64,000 nucleotides of DNA from JAKFWI01 sp031398975 (lineage in GTDB: Bacteria > Pseudomonadota > Alphaproteobacteria > Caulobacterales > Aquidulcibacteraceae), in the NCBI GenBank assembly GCA_031398975.1, contig JANNOI010000042.1, positions 1 to 64,000 on the forward strand. The letters are read 5' to 3'. The notes under the pieces are model-generated. The model made no database searches. It saw nothing but the letters and a program-made list of their open reading frames with translations, and had not been told where the DNA came from. Positions 26,431 through 34,826 of this stretch are shown here, piece after piece; positions within the stretch are counted from its first letter, which is position 1, and every line of letters begins with the position of its first letter. The translations under genes and the position numbers were made by a program.

Positions 26431-27873
26431 TTATCGCGCTGACTTCGGGGCGGGCTGCGCCGCCTCGGGGCTTGCGTAATCCCAGCCGCCGCCAAGGGCG
26501 CGGTAGCTTGCGACCGCCGCCCGGGCGGCTTCGGCCTGCGCGCTGGCGAGATTCTCCTGCACGTCTTGGAGGCGGCGCTCGGCCTCGAGGGCGTCGATCA
26601 GGCTTACGGCGCCGGCCTCATAGGCCCGGTAGGAAGCGTCGCGCGCGCGGCGCAGCGCCGCCTCGGCGGCCTCCAATTCCCGGGCTTGGGCGCGACGGCG
26701 CTCCAGCGCGGTCATCCCGTCCTCGACTTCGGCCACCGCGCGGAACACCGCCTGCCGGTAGAGCGCCACCGCCTCCCGCGTGCCGGCGCGCGCGCGGTCC
26801 ACCTCGGCGTCCACCAATCCGAAGTCGAACAGGCGCCCCGAAAAGCCGGCAGAGCCGGCAAGGCGCAGCGTGTCCTCGCCCAGCAGGCTCGACACATCGC
26901 CCGAGAGCACCCCGATCAGGGCGCCGAGCGTGAGGCGGGGATAATAGGCCGCGATCGCTTCGGAGATGCGCGCGTCCGCGGCGGCGATGGAGCGCTCCGC
27001 CGCCACCAGATCGGGCCGCCGGCGCAGGAGGCTGGCGGGGGCCTCGAGCGCCACCTGCGCCGGAACCGTCGGCGGGCCCCCGGGCGGGGGTGAGGCGGCG
27101 CTGCCGGGCGCGCGGCCAAGCAGCACGTCCAGCCGGTTCAGCGCTGCGGCCCGCCCCGCCTGCAGCTGCGGCAAAGCCGCAAGCGCCCCCGCGCGTTCGC
27201 CCTCGGCCTGATCCGCTTCGTACCGGGCCGCGACCCCGCGCGCCAAACGCAGCTGGACCAGCCGCTCCAGCGCCGTGAGCGTGGCGATGCGGGCCTCGAC
27301 GACGGCGATACGGCGTTCGAGCTCGCGCATCGTGAAATAGGTGTTGGCGACTTCGGCCGCGACCGTGAGGCGCGCGCCGGCCACGCCCGCCGCGGCGGAC
27401 GCCGCCTCGGCCTGCGCGCCGCGCCGGCCCGCGCGCAGGCGGCCGAACAGGTCCACCTCCCAGGACATGCCAGCCTCGAGGCCGTATTGCTCCGCCGTCC
27501 GCTCGAAGCCCGGAAACTGGGAGGAAAGACGCGCGATCGGATCCTCAAGCGATTGGCGCTCGACCCCCGCGGAGCCGCCGATCGAGCCAGAGGGAAGCAG
27601 CGCGGCGCGCGCCCGGCGTGCGCTGGCGGAGGCGGCGGCGAGCCGGGCGGCCGCGGCCTCCAGATCGAGATTGTCCTGGAGCGCAACCTCGACCAGCGCC
27701 GTCAGCACAGGGTCCTCGAAGGCCGTCCACCAGCGGCTCAGCGCCGCTGCGCTATCGAGGCTATCCGCCCCTGCGCGATACACCGCGGGCAGCGGAACCT
27801 CCGGGGGCGCATAAGGCGCGTGCGTGGCGCAGCCGGACAGCGCGAGCGCGACGAGGATGGCTGCGCGGCCCAT
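26431..27873 (-). CDS. RND efflux outer-membrane lipoprotein (NodT/OprM family)
   Basis: A 480-residue outer-membrane channel. A lipoprotein signal with lipobox LSGC (Cys near 15) precedes two repeats of the TolC-like fold: WWTAFEDPVLTALVEVALQDNLDLEAAAARLA near 47-80 and repeated coiled helical segments ending in the LIDALEAERRLQDVQ region. It would join the divergent adaptor and pump to form a tripartite exporter. Its 3' end abuts a truncated EamA gene. It is divergent from the TetR gene across 79 bp that carry a CGATTGACA element. Confidence 0.92.
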   Translation of the reverse strand: MGRAAILVALALSGCATHAPYAPPEVPLPAVYRAGADSLDSAAALSRWWTAFEDPVLTALVEVALQDNLDLEAAAARLAAASASARRARAALLPSGSIGGSAGVERQSLEDPIARLSSQFPGFERTAEQYGLEAGMSWEVDLFGRLRAGRRGAQAEAASAAAGVAGARLTVAAEVANTYFTMRELERRIAVVEARIATLTALERLVQLRLARGVAARYEADQAEGERAGALAALPQLQAGRAAALNRLDVLLGRAPGSAASPPPGGPPTVPAQVALEAPASLLRRRPDLVAAERSIAAADARISEAIAAYYPRLTLGALIGVLSGDVSSLLGEDTLRLAGSAGFSGRLFDFGLVDAEVDRARAGTREAVALYRQAVFRAVAEVEDGMTALERRRAQARELEAAEAALRRARDASYRAYEAGAVSLIDALEAERRLQDVQENLASAQAEAARAAVASYRALGGGWDYASPEAAQPAPKSAR

Positions 27874-27917
27874 GTCACCTCCAAAGCTGGATACGGTTTG
27901 CCAAATCCATCACCATC

Positions 27918-27926
27918 TGTCAATCG
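27918..27926 (-). promoter_or_regulatory. CGATTGACA element upstream of the efflux lipoprotein gene
   Basis: On the minus strand this reads CGATTGACA and contains a perfect -35 hexamer TTGACA. The same nine bases occur at 28590-28598 before the adaptor gene. It is a candidate promoter with a shared TetR-type control site. No strong -10 element is evident. Confidence 0.4.
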
Positions 27927-27952
27927 CCCGCGATTTCCGTTACCGTGGCGTC

Positions 27953-28588
27953 GTGAGCAAGCCGCCGCCGCCAAGCCTTCCCGGCCAGAGAGGACGCACC
28001 GACCATGCGATGCGCGCGCGCATCGTCGCGACCGCCCATTCCCACTTCCGGCGGCTCGGGTACGACAAGACAAGCGTCGCGGATGTAGCGGCCGAACTCG
28101 GCGTTAACCCAAGTTACATCTATAAGTTCTTCGCCTCGAAGCTCGCGATCTCCGAGGCGGTGTGCGCCGATGTCTTGCAGGAAATCGACACGGCGCTGGA
28201 CGCGCTGGCGCGGGACAGCGCGCCCGCCGCGCTACGGATAGAAAGGCTTTACGTCGTTCTCTTAAAGCAAAGCGTGGGCCTTTTCTTCTCCGAGCGGCGC
28301 CTCCACGATCTAGTTTCCGCGGCGATGGAAAACCGGTGGGCCTCGGTAGAGCAGCACAAACTGGCGATCCGGGAAGCGGCTGCGCGCATCATCAAGGACG
28401 GCGTGGCCAATGGCGAGTTCGACGCGGGACTGAATATTGAGGAGGCGATTACAGCGGTATGGTCGTCGCTGTTCGCGTTTGGGCACCCCGCCGTCCTTGA
28501 ATCCACCCTGCATTACGATCTGGACGCCCACGCCCGCGCGGCGGCGGCGATGACCCTGCGGGCTCTCGCCCGCCCCGGCCCAAAGTGA
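27953..28588 (+). CDS. TetR-family regulator of the RND efflux genes
   Basis: A 211-residue repressor. Residues about 20-65 form the TetR helix-turn-helix domain: MRARIVATAHSHFRRLGYDK, then TSVADVAAELGVNPSYIYKFF. The C-terminal half would bind the inducing ligand. A GTG at 27953 is chosen; a longer reading overlaps the divergent lipoprotein gene. Located between lipoprotein and adaptor genes, it most likely controls both sides through the repeated CGATTGACA elements. Confidence 0.85.
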   Translation: MSKPPPPSLPGQRGRTDHAMRARIVATAHSHFRRLGYDKTSVADVAAELGVNPSYIYKFFASKLAISEAVCADVLQEIDTALDALARDSAPAALRIERLYVVLLKQSVGLFFSERRLHDLVSAAMENRWASVEQHKLAIREAAARIIKDGVANGEFDAGLNIEEAITAVWSSLFAFGHPAVLESTLHYDLDAHARAAAAMTLRALARPGPK

Positions 28589-28589
28589 A

Positions 28590-28598
28590 CGATTGACA
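28590..28598 (+). promoter_or_regulatory. CGATTGACA element upstream of the adaptor-pump operon
   Basis: It lies directly after the TetR stop and 55 nt before the adaptor ATG, and it holds a perfect TTGACA. It matches the element upstream of the divergent lipoprotein gene, suggesting common control. Confidence 0.4.
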
Positions 28599-28652
28599 TT
28601 ATCGTCACCTCCGTGAGACAAGGCGGGACCCACGCGCGGTGGAGGCGTTGCG

Positions 28653-29714
28653 ATGTTCCGGCTGACAGTCTCGTCTCTCGTGGCGACCGCCGCGGTGCTC
28701 AGCGCCTGCGCGCGGTCCGAGCCCGCCCCGCCGGAGGGGCCCTTCGTGCGGACGATGGTGGTGGAGGCGGCCCCGGGATCGGAGCGCCGCTATACCGGGG
28801 TGATCCGGTCGCGCGTGGAAAGCGCGCTGGGCTTTCGCATCGGCGGCAAGGTGACGGCGCGCCTGGTCAATTCCGGGGACCGGGTTCGCCGCGGTCAGGC
28901 GCTGATGCGCCTCGACCCGGTCGATTTTGGCCTCGCGGTCGAGGGTGCGGGCGGGCGCGTGGCGGGGGCCGAGGCGGAGGCGTCCCGTGCGGCGCGGGAA
29001 GAAGAACGGTTGAACGGGCTGGTCGAGGCTGGCGCGGTTTCCCAATCGGCCTATGACGCCGCGCTCGCGGCGCGACAATCGGCAGAAGCGGCGCTGACCT
29101 CGGCGCGCGCCGCCGCCTCCGAGGCCGCCAACCAGAGCAAGTATGCAATTCTCACGGCGGACGCCGACGGCGTGGTGACGGAAATCCTGGCCGAGCCCGG
29201 GCAGGTGGTCGCAGCGGGCGTTCCGGTGCTGCGCTTGGCGCGCGCGGGCTCCCGCGAGGCGCAGATCTCCGTGCCCGAGACGGCCTTCGCCTCCCTCGCC
29301 CGCGTCGGGACGGCATCGCTCTACGGCCAGGAACAGACGTTCCCGGTCCGGCTGCGCGAGATCGCCGGCGAGGCCGATCCCGCGACACGCACCTTCGAGG
29401 CCCGCTATTCCCTGCCCGAAGCCGGCGCGCAGCTTCCGCTGGGCGCGACCGTCACCGTCCGGCTGGCCGGGCAGGCCCCGCCGGCGCTTCGGGTTCCACT
29501 TTCGGCGCTGCACGATCCCGGGACAGGGCCCGGGGTGTGGGTCGTCGTGAAGGGCCAGGCGCGCCACCGCCCCGTCCGGGTCCTGGCGCTGCAAGAAGAG
29601 GACGCGCTCGTCGCGGCGGACGCGCTGCGCCCCGGGGAGCGGATCGTGACGCTGGGCGCGCATCTTCTGCGCCAGGGCCAAAAGGTGCGCCCCCTCGCGG
29701 CGGGCCGCGCATGA
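28653..29714 (+). CDS. RND efflux periplasmic adaptor (membrane fusion protein)
   Basis: A 353-residue lipoprotein with lipobox LSAC (Cys near 19). It carries the lipoyl/barrel-sandwich pattern GFRIGGKVTARLVNSGDRVRRGQ near 50 and its partner half DADGVVTEILAEPGQVVAAG near 175, split by a helical hairpin (residues about 85-165), then a beta-barrel domain. It would link the inner-membrane pump to the outer-membrane channel. Its stop overlaps the pump ATG (ATGA). Confidence 0.93.
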   Translation: MFRLTVSSLVATAAVLSACARSEPAPPEGPFVRTMVVEAAPGSERRYTGVIRSRVESALGFRIGGKVTARLVNSGDRVRRGQALMRLDPVDFGLAVEGAGGRVAGAEAEASRAAREEERLNGLVEAGAVSQSAYDAALAARQSAEAALTSARAAASEAANQSKYAILTADADGVVTEILAEPGQVVAAGVPVLRLARAGSREAQISVPETAFASLARVGTASLYGQEQTFPVRLREIAGEADPATRTFEARYSLPEAGAQLPLGATVTVRLAGQAPPALRVPLSALHDPGTGPGVWVVVKGQARHRPVRVLALQEEDALVAADALRPGERIVTLGAHLLRQGQKVRPLAAGRA

Positions 29715-32700
29715 AGGGCCCCAACCTCTCGGCGATCGCGGTCAAGGAGCCCTCGGTCACGCTGTTCCTGATCCTGGCCGTGATCGCGGCGGGAATGTTT
29801 TCTTTCTTCCAGATGGGGCGTGCGGAAGATCCGAGCTTCACGATCAAAGTCATGACGGTATCGGCCGCGTGGCCCGGAGCGACCGCGCGGGAGATGCAGG
29901 ACCAGGTGGCCGATCCGCTGGAGAAGCGGCTGCAGGAGCTGCGCTATCTGGACCGGGTGGAGACGTGGGCGCGCCCCGGGCTTGTCACCATGCAAGTGTC
30001 GCTGCTGGACTTCACCCCGCCCAGCGCGGTCGCCGAACAATTCTACCAGGCGCGCAAGAAGCTCGAGGACGAGGCGCCGCGCTTGCCGCAGGGCGTGCGC
30101 GGCCCCTTCTTCAACGACGAATATTCAGACGTCTATTTCGCCCTGTTCGCCCTTCAGGCGCGCGCCATGCCGCACCGGGAGCTGGTTGGGGAAGCCGAAG
30201 CGATGCGGGCGCGTCTGCTCCGCCTTCCGGGCGTGGAGAAGGTCACCATCCTGGGCGAACAAGCGCAGCGCATCTTCGTCGATGTCTCGCACCGGCGGCT
30301 GGCGACGCTCGGCCTCACCACGGACCAGATCATCGCCGCGCTCGCACGCCAGAACGACGTCGCGGCCGCCGGCGAGGTTCAGACCGGGGCGCAGGCCGTC
30401 CGCGTGCGCGTCGACGGCGCGTTCAGCGATCTGGAGGCGGTGCGCGCCACCCCGCTGGCGGCGAACGGACGAACGCTGCGGCTGGGGGACATCGCCGCGG
30501 TGAGCCGGGGGTATGAGGATCCCGCAAGCTTTATCGTGCGCCATGACGGCGCCCCGGCGATCATGCTGGGCGTGGTCATGCAGAAGCGTTGGAACGGCAC
30601 GGCCCTGGGGAAAACGCTCGCGGCCGAGACACGCAAGATCGCCGACGCCCTTCCGTTAGGCCTCACGCTCACCCAAGTCAGCGACCAGGCCAAGAATATC
30701 GCCTACGCCTATAACGAGTTCATGTGGAAGTTCGCGGCGGCGCTCGCGGTCGTGATGGTCGTGAGCCTGCTCGCGCTGGGCTTCCGCGTTGGTCTTGTGG
30801 TCGCGGCGGCGGTGCCTCTGACTTTGGCCGCGGTCTTCTTGATCATGCTGGCCACCGGGCGTGACTTTGACCGCATCACCCTCGGCGCGCTCATCCTCTC
30901 GCTCGGCCTGCTCGTCGACGACGCCATCATCGCCATCGAGATGATGGTCGTGAAAATGGAGGAGGGGCTCGACCGGATCGCGGCCGCGACCTATGCCTGG
31001 GGTGCGACCGCCGCGCCGATGTTGACAGGGACTTTGGTCACGGTGATCGGCTTCCTGCCGGTGGGTTTCGCCCAATCCGTGGCCGGGGAATATGCCGGCA
31101 ACATCTTCTGGATCGTCGCCTTCGCGCTGCTCGTCTCCTGGGTCGTTGCGGTCTATTTCACGCCCTATCTCGGCGTGAAGCTCTTGCCGGCAATCCGCAA
31201 GGTCGAAGGCGGGCATGACGCTATCTATGGCGCGCCGCGCTATGTGCGTCTGCGCCGGCTGGTCGCGTGGTGCGTGGCCTGGCGCCTGCCGGTCGCGCTC
31301 GCGACGCTGGCCGCCCTGACGGCCGCGGGCGTTTCGCTCGCGCTCTTTGTGCCCAAGCAATTCTTTCCCTCCTCCGACCGCGCCGAGCTCCTGGTTGAAG
31401 TCTATATGCCCAAGGGCAGCAGCATCGGCGCGACCGAGGCGGTCGTGCGGCGGCTGGAGGCCGATATCGGCGCGCGCAGCGAGGCGCGAACGGTCGATAG
31501 TTTTGTCGGCGCCGGCGCCCCGCGCTTCTTCCTTTCGCTGAACCCGGAATTGCCGGACCCTTCCTTCGCCAAGATCGTCATCCACACCAAGGACGCGCAA
31601 GCCCGCGACGCGCTGCGCGCCGCCCTCGAGCGACGCGTCGCCGCCGGCGCCTACCCGGAAGCGCGCATCCGCACCTTGGGCCTCCTGTTCGGCCCGCCGG
31701 TGGCCTCCCCGGTCGCCTTTAGAGTGTCGGGGCCCGACCCCATGCTGCTGCGCCGGATCGCCTCCGAAATCGCCGACGTCGTCCGCCGCCATCCGGACGT
31801 CCGCGACGTCAATACCGATTGGGGCGAGCGCGCGCCGATCGTGCGGCTTACCTTCGACGAGGAGCGTCTGCGCGCGATCGGCCTGACGCCCGTCGAAGCC
31901 GCCCGCCAGATCGGCGGGCTCGTATCGGGCGTCACGGTGGCGCAGGCGCGCGCGGGCAACCGCACCGTCGACGTGGTGCTCCGCGCGCCTCTGGACGAGC
32001 GCGGTGACGCCGGGGGCCTCTCCGATCTGACATTGCGCACCGCGGACGGGCGCAGCGTCACCGTGGCGGGCGTGGCCCGGCTCGTCACCGAGTTCGAGGA
32101 CCCCGTCCTCGTCCGGCGCAACCGCGAGCCCACTATGACCGTGCGCGCGGACGTGGCGGCGGGCGTCCAGCCCCCCGACGTTACAAGCCAAATCCTGCCC
32201 GAACTGGAACAGGTCCGCGCCCAGCTGCCCCCCGGCTATGCGATCGCGACCGGCGGCTCGGTCGAGGAATCCGACAAGGCCACCCGCGCGCTGCTGCCGC
32301 TTTTCCCGATCATGATCGCGCTGATGCTCACCGTCATCATGCTGCAAACGCGGTCGTTCCGGATGACGGGCCTTGTGTTCGCCACGGCGCCGCTCGGCCT
32401 TATCGGCGCGATCCCGGCGCTGCTCGTCACCGCCCAGCCGTTCGGCTTCAACGCCATTCTGGGCCTGATCGGGCTTGCGGGCATCCTGATGCGCAACACG
32501 CTGATCCTGGTGGACCAGATCGAGGCCGAGCGCGCCCGAGGGCTCGACGAGACGGCCGCGGTGATCGAGGCGACGGTGCGCCGGGCCCGGCCGGTTCTGC
32601 TCACCGCGCTGGCCGCGGTCCTGGCCTTCGTGCCGCTCACCCAATCGACGTTCTGGGGCGCGCTCGCGGTCGTCCTGATCGGGGGCACCCTCTTCGGGAC

Positions 32701-32839
32701 GGTGATCACGCTCTTCTTCCTGCCGGCCCTCTATGCGCTCTTCTTCGGCTCCGGCGCCCCCAACCCCGAGGCCAAGCCCCGCACCAACCGCTCCTGGCCC
32801 CGCCTGCGCCCCGCCCCTAGCGCTGACGCGGGGACTTAA
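29711..32839 (+). CDS. RND-family efflux pump, inner membrane
   Basis: A 1042-residue proton-driven exporter of the AcrB/MexB-type superfamily. It has an N-terminal span, two large periplasmic loops and twelve membrane helices in all. The proton-relay Asp pair is in LGLLVDDAIIAIEMMV (near 400). The second half repeats the plan, with GLAGILMRNTLILVDQIEAE near 925. The start at 29711 gives a 4-nt overlap with the adaptor gene. Sequence such as PSFTIKVMTVSAAWPGATA suggests a drug/solvent (HAE1-like) or related exporter, but substrates are not predictable. Confidence 0.94.
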   Translation: MKGPNLSAIAVKEPSVTLFLILAVIAAGMFSFFQMGRAEDPSFTIKVMTVSAAWPGATAREMQDQVADPLEKRLQELRYLDRVETWARPGLVTMQVSLLDFTPPSAVAEQFYQARKKLEDEAPRLPQGVRGPFFNDEYSDVYFALFALQARAMPHRELVGEAEAMRARLLRLPGVEKVTILGEQAQRIFVDVSHRRLATLGLTTDQIIAALARQNDVAAAGEVQTGAQAVRVRVDGAFSDLEAVRATPLAANGRTLRLGDIAAVSRGYEDPASFIVRHDGAPAIMLGVVMQKRWNGTALGKTLAAETRKIADALPLGLTLTQVSDQAKNIAYAYNEFMWKFAAALAVVMVVSLLALGFRVGLVVAAAVPLTLAAVFLIMLATGRDFDRITLGALILSLGLLVDDAIIAIEMMVVKMEEGLDRIAAATYAWGATAAPMLTGTLVTVIGFLPVGFAQSVAGEYAGNIFWIVAFALLVSWVVAVYFTPYLGVKLLPAIRKVEGGHDAIYGAPRYVRLRRLVAWCVAWRLPVALATLAALTAAGVSLALFVPKQFFPSSDRAELLVEVYMPKGSSIGATEAVVRRLEADIGARSEARTVDSFVGAGAPRFFLSLNPELPDPSFAKIVIHTKDAQARDALRAALERRVAAGAYPEARIRTLGLLFGPPVASPVAFRVSGPDPMLLRRIASEIADVVRRHPDVRDVNTDWGERAPIVRLTFDEERLRAIGLTPVEAARQIGGLVSGVTVAQARAGNRTVDVVLRAPLDERGDAGGLSDLTLRTADGRSVTVAGVARLVTEFEDPVLVRRNREPTMTVRADVAAGVQPPDVTSQILPELEQVRAQLPPGYAIATGGSVEESDKATRALLPLFPIMIALMLTVIMLQTRSFRMTGLVFATAPLGLIGAIPALLVTAQPFGFNAILGLIGLAGILMRNTLILVDQIEAERARGLDETAAVIEATVRRARPVLLTALAAVLAFVPLTQSTFWGALAVVLIGGTLFGTVITLFFLPALYALFFGSGAPNPEAKPRTNRSWPRLRPAPSADAGT

Positions 32840-32871
32840 GGGCGCAGCCTCGTTGGCCGGCGCCGAGGGCG

Positions 32872-32899
32872 TGCTGTTTCTGGCATGCTGTTTCTGGCA
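32872..32899. repeat. Two tandem 14-bp copies after the efflux pump gene
   Basis: TGCTGTTTCTGGCA is repeated head to tail about 30 nt after the pump stop. It is a short slippage duplication in the gene-poor stretch 32840-33216. Confidence 0.8.
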
Positions 32900-32920
32900 T
32901 ATGGGGCAAGGCGGAATAAG

Positions 32921-33010
32921 TCCGACAAGGCATGGCCTATTTGTTTCCAGGCTTGAGCCAACCATACGCGAGCATGCTGTCCATTGAGGCGATAACGATC
33001 TCCTCTATGC
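32921..33010. repeat. Duplicated 90-bp block, copy 1
   Basis: These 90 bp match 35741-35830 at 81 of 90 positions with no gaps. On the minus strand they encode the last residues of an epimerase (IEEIVIASMDSMLAYGWLK plus PGNK and stop) plus about 16 bp of 3' flank. It is a remnant of a second epimerase gene. Confidence 0.88.
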
Positions 33011-33011
33011 T

Positions 33012-33188
33012 GTCGATCGGGCCTATGTGGCGACCATTCCCCCGGAGGTCACCTACAGCCTGACGCGGCGGGGCGAAGACCTGCGCGACACCCTCGAGGC
33101 GATGCGGTCGCTCGCTGACCGGTGGCTGCAGGAGCCTTCGTCCGTGAGAAGCGCAGTGTTTACGCGGTTACGCCACGCTGACTCATAA
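33012..33188 (+). pseudogene. 3' fragment of an HxlR-family regulator
   Basis: The open frame reads VDRAYVATIPPEVTYSLTRR and then GEDLRDTLEAMRSLADRWLQ before a short tail and TAA. IPPxVxYSLTxxG and the following helix are the hallmark second half of HxlR-type winged-helix regulators. The DNA-binding first half is absent. The fragment starts exactly where the epimerase remnant on the opposite strand ends, so a deletion appears to have joined two genes. The rest of the gap 32840-33216 holds only the 14-bp tandem repeat. Confidence 0.7.
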
Positions 33189-33216
33189 TCCCGCAGGCAA
33201 GATATCGAACCCGCCC

Positions 33217-33957
33217 TCAGAAAGGCCGGCTTTCTGGTCCGTAATCGCGCGCCGCCTCGGACGGCCCTAGGGTGAGGTGGCCGCGCGCACCTCCAACGAC
33301 GACGACCACGACCAGTAAAGCCAACACCGCAGCCGCCCGGTTTATCCAGGCGCGCGCGCCAGGCGCTTCGCCGACCATGCGCCTGGACAGATCGACGCCG
33401 TGGCGCCGGTGTAGGAACACCGCTGCGGCATGAACGCAAACCAGAGCGAGCAGGCCATAAGCCAGCACCGCATGAAGGACGTAAGCCCAAGGATCGACCC
33501 GCCATCCCGCGATCGCTTCCCGCGTCGGATAGAGCTGGGGCAAGTCGATGCCGAAGAAGGCGTTGCCATAGGCTTGGAGGTCCGCGATCGCCAAGCCGGA
33601 CGCCGCGGCCAGGAAGATGAGCAGGTAGAGCCCTGCGTGCCCAAGGTGGGCGAGGCGCCGCTCGCGCGGGCCGATGGCGGCCGGCAAAGGCGGGCCCGAA
33701 GATAACCCCCTGGCGAACAGCCGGATCACCCCGAGCGCGACGAGCGTGAGCGCGAAAGACTTGTGCAGGTCCCGCACTTGGCCCTGACGCGTGTCCCAAG
33801 CCTCGGAACCCAGGCCTTCCATATTGACCGTGAGCACGCCCGTGACCCAAACGCCGATGAAGCCGATCGCCATCGTCCAATGAAGGGCGCGGACCAGTGC
33901 GGAATAATTGGCTGTGTCTTGCGGCGAGGGGATGGCGGCCACGTTGCTCTCTCCCAA
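33217..33957 (-). CDS. Cytochrome b561-type membrane protein
   Basis: A 246-residue inner-membrane di-haem cytochrome b. Candidate haem-ligand His residues lie in RALHWTMAIGF (near 25), DLHKSFAL (near 65), HLGHAGLYLL (near 108) and LHAVLAYGLL plus CVHAAAVFLH (near 162-185). Four membrane helices in the core and a fifth at the C-terminus are visible. Such proteins pass electrons from quinol or act with periplasmic partners. It is divergent from a MarR gene with a 77-bp space, so MarR control is plausible. Confidence 0.87.
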   Translation of the reverse strand: MGESNVAAIPSPQDTANYSALVRALHWTMAIGFIGVWVTGVLTVNMEGLGSEAWDTRQGQVRDLHKSFALTLVALGVIRLFARGLSSGPPLPAAIGPRERRLAHLGHAGLYLLIFLAAASGLAIADLQAYGNAFFGIDLPQLYPTREAIAGWRVDPWAYVLHAVLAYGLLALVCVHAAAVFLHRRHGVDLSRRMVGEAPGARAWINRAAAVLALLVVVVVVGGARGHLTLGPSEAARDYGPESRPF

Positions 33958-34024
33958 CCAGCGACTACGACAGCCCGTGCGACGGCGCGCTAACCTTGCG
34001 GCCCAAAATGTTTCGCACGATAGG

Positions 34025-34035
34025 TGTTGTCAACA
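34025..34035. promoter_or_regulatory. Short palindrome overlapping the MarR start
   Basis: TGTTGtCAACA has 5-bp arms around one central base and ends on the A of the MarR ATG. MarR-type repressors often bind TTG-CAA type palindromes, so autoregulation is possible. It is short, so chance is not excluded. Confidence 0.3.
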
Positions 34036-34544
34036 TGCAATCAGCCGAACGCGACCCCCCCGCATTGCGCCCACCGTTTGAACAGGCGCTCGAAGAAACG
34101 GGGCGTCGGTCCAGCCATGCGGCCTATTTGGCGATTACGGATGCGGCGGCCACTCTGCAACGACAGGTTAGCGACCTCCTTTCGGAGCATGGGCTCTCTC
34201 TCACCCAGTACAGCGCGCTTCGCGCGATCCGGCGCAGCGACGGCATTCGCCTCTGCGATTTATCCGCTGAAATGGTCCACCGCGCGCCGGACGCTTCACG
34301 GCTGGTCGAGCGGCTCGTGAAACTCGGGATGGTCGAGCGCGGCTCTGATGGTTCGGATCGGCGCGCCGTAGGCCTTAGGCTGACGCGGAACGCCCAAGAT
34401 CGCCTGGCCGACATTGACCGCTTGCTGCTTCAACTCCACGACCGCCAGCTTAACGCCTGCGGCGACGAGGAGATGCAGTGGCTTATCCGGGCGCTCACGA
34501 AGTTGACGAGCGCAAACGCGGGAACCGAGCGTAACAAGAGATAG
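34035..34544 (+). CDS. MarR-family transcriptional regulator
   Basis: A 169-residue winged-helix regulator. The DNA-binding core is LSLTQYSALRAIRRSDGIRL followed by CDLSAEMVHRAPDASRLVERLVKLGMVERGSD, with the wing SDRRAVGLRLT. MarR proteins sense phenolic or oxidant ligands. ATG at 34035 is preferred; an in-frame ATG at 34008 would add nine residues. It is divergent from cytochrome b561 and is followed by an azoreductase fragment, the kind of target often paired with MarR regulators. Confidence 0.86.
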   Translation: MQSAERDPPALRPPFEQALEETGRRSSHAAYLAITDAAATLQRQVSDLLSEHGLSLTQYSALRAIRRSDGIRLCDLSAEMVHRAPDASRLVERLVKLGMVERGSDGSDRRAVGLRLTRNAQDRLADIDRLLLQLHDRQLNACGDEEMQWLIRALTKLTSANAGTERNKR

Positions 34545-34682
34545 CAGAGTGCAGTGACCAGCGGCGACGCCAGCGCCATCGCGCGCCAGAGCGACGCGCT
34601 CTTGTTCGCTATGCCGATACATAACTTAACCGTGCCGTCAGCCTTCAAGGCGTTCATCGACAACATTGTACGCGGCGACTGA
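34545..34682 (+). pseudogene. Internal fragment of an FMN-dependent NADH-azoreductase-like gene
   Basis: The frame continuing after the MarR stop reads SAIARQSDALLFAMPIHNLT and VPSAFKAFIDNIVRGD, then TGA. This matches the central motif of AzoR/flavodoxin-fold reductases (ADxxVxxxPMYNFxxPSxLKxWID). The N-terminal flavin loop and the C-terminal half are missing. In the remaining gap to 34826 I see only a short TAGGAC/GTCCTA inverted repeat near 34703-34729 and no gene. Confidence 0.6.
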
Positions 34683-34826
34683 ACATTCCGCAGGAGCAGG
34701 GGTTAGGACTTATGAGGGTCTAGGTCCTAGGGAAGAGGTCCGTGGTCCAGCGTCACCGCCAAGGCGGAACCGACACTCAGCAGCGGGAAAGTCCCGCGCA
34801 CTGAAACACGAAATAGCAGGATATCC

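Noticed and set aside
30656..32965. Long minus-strand frame (about 769 residues) over the RND pump
   Set aside because: Low-complexity charged shadow; the plus strand has a full pump with membrane helices and the Asp pair.
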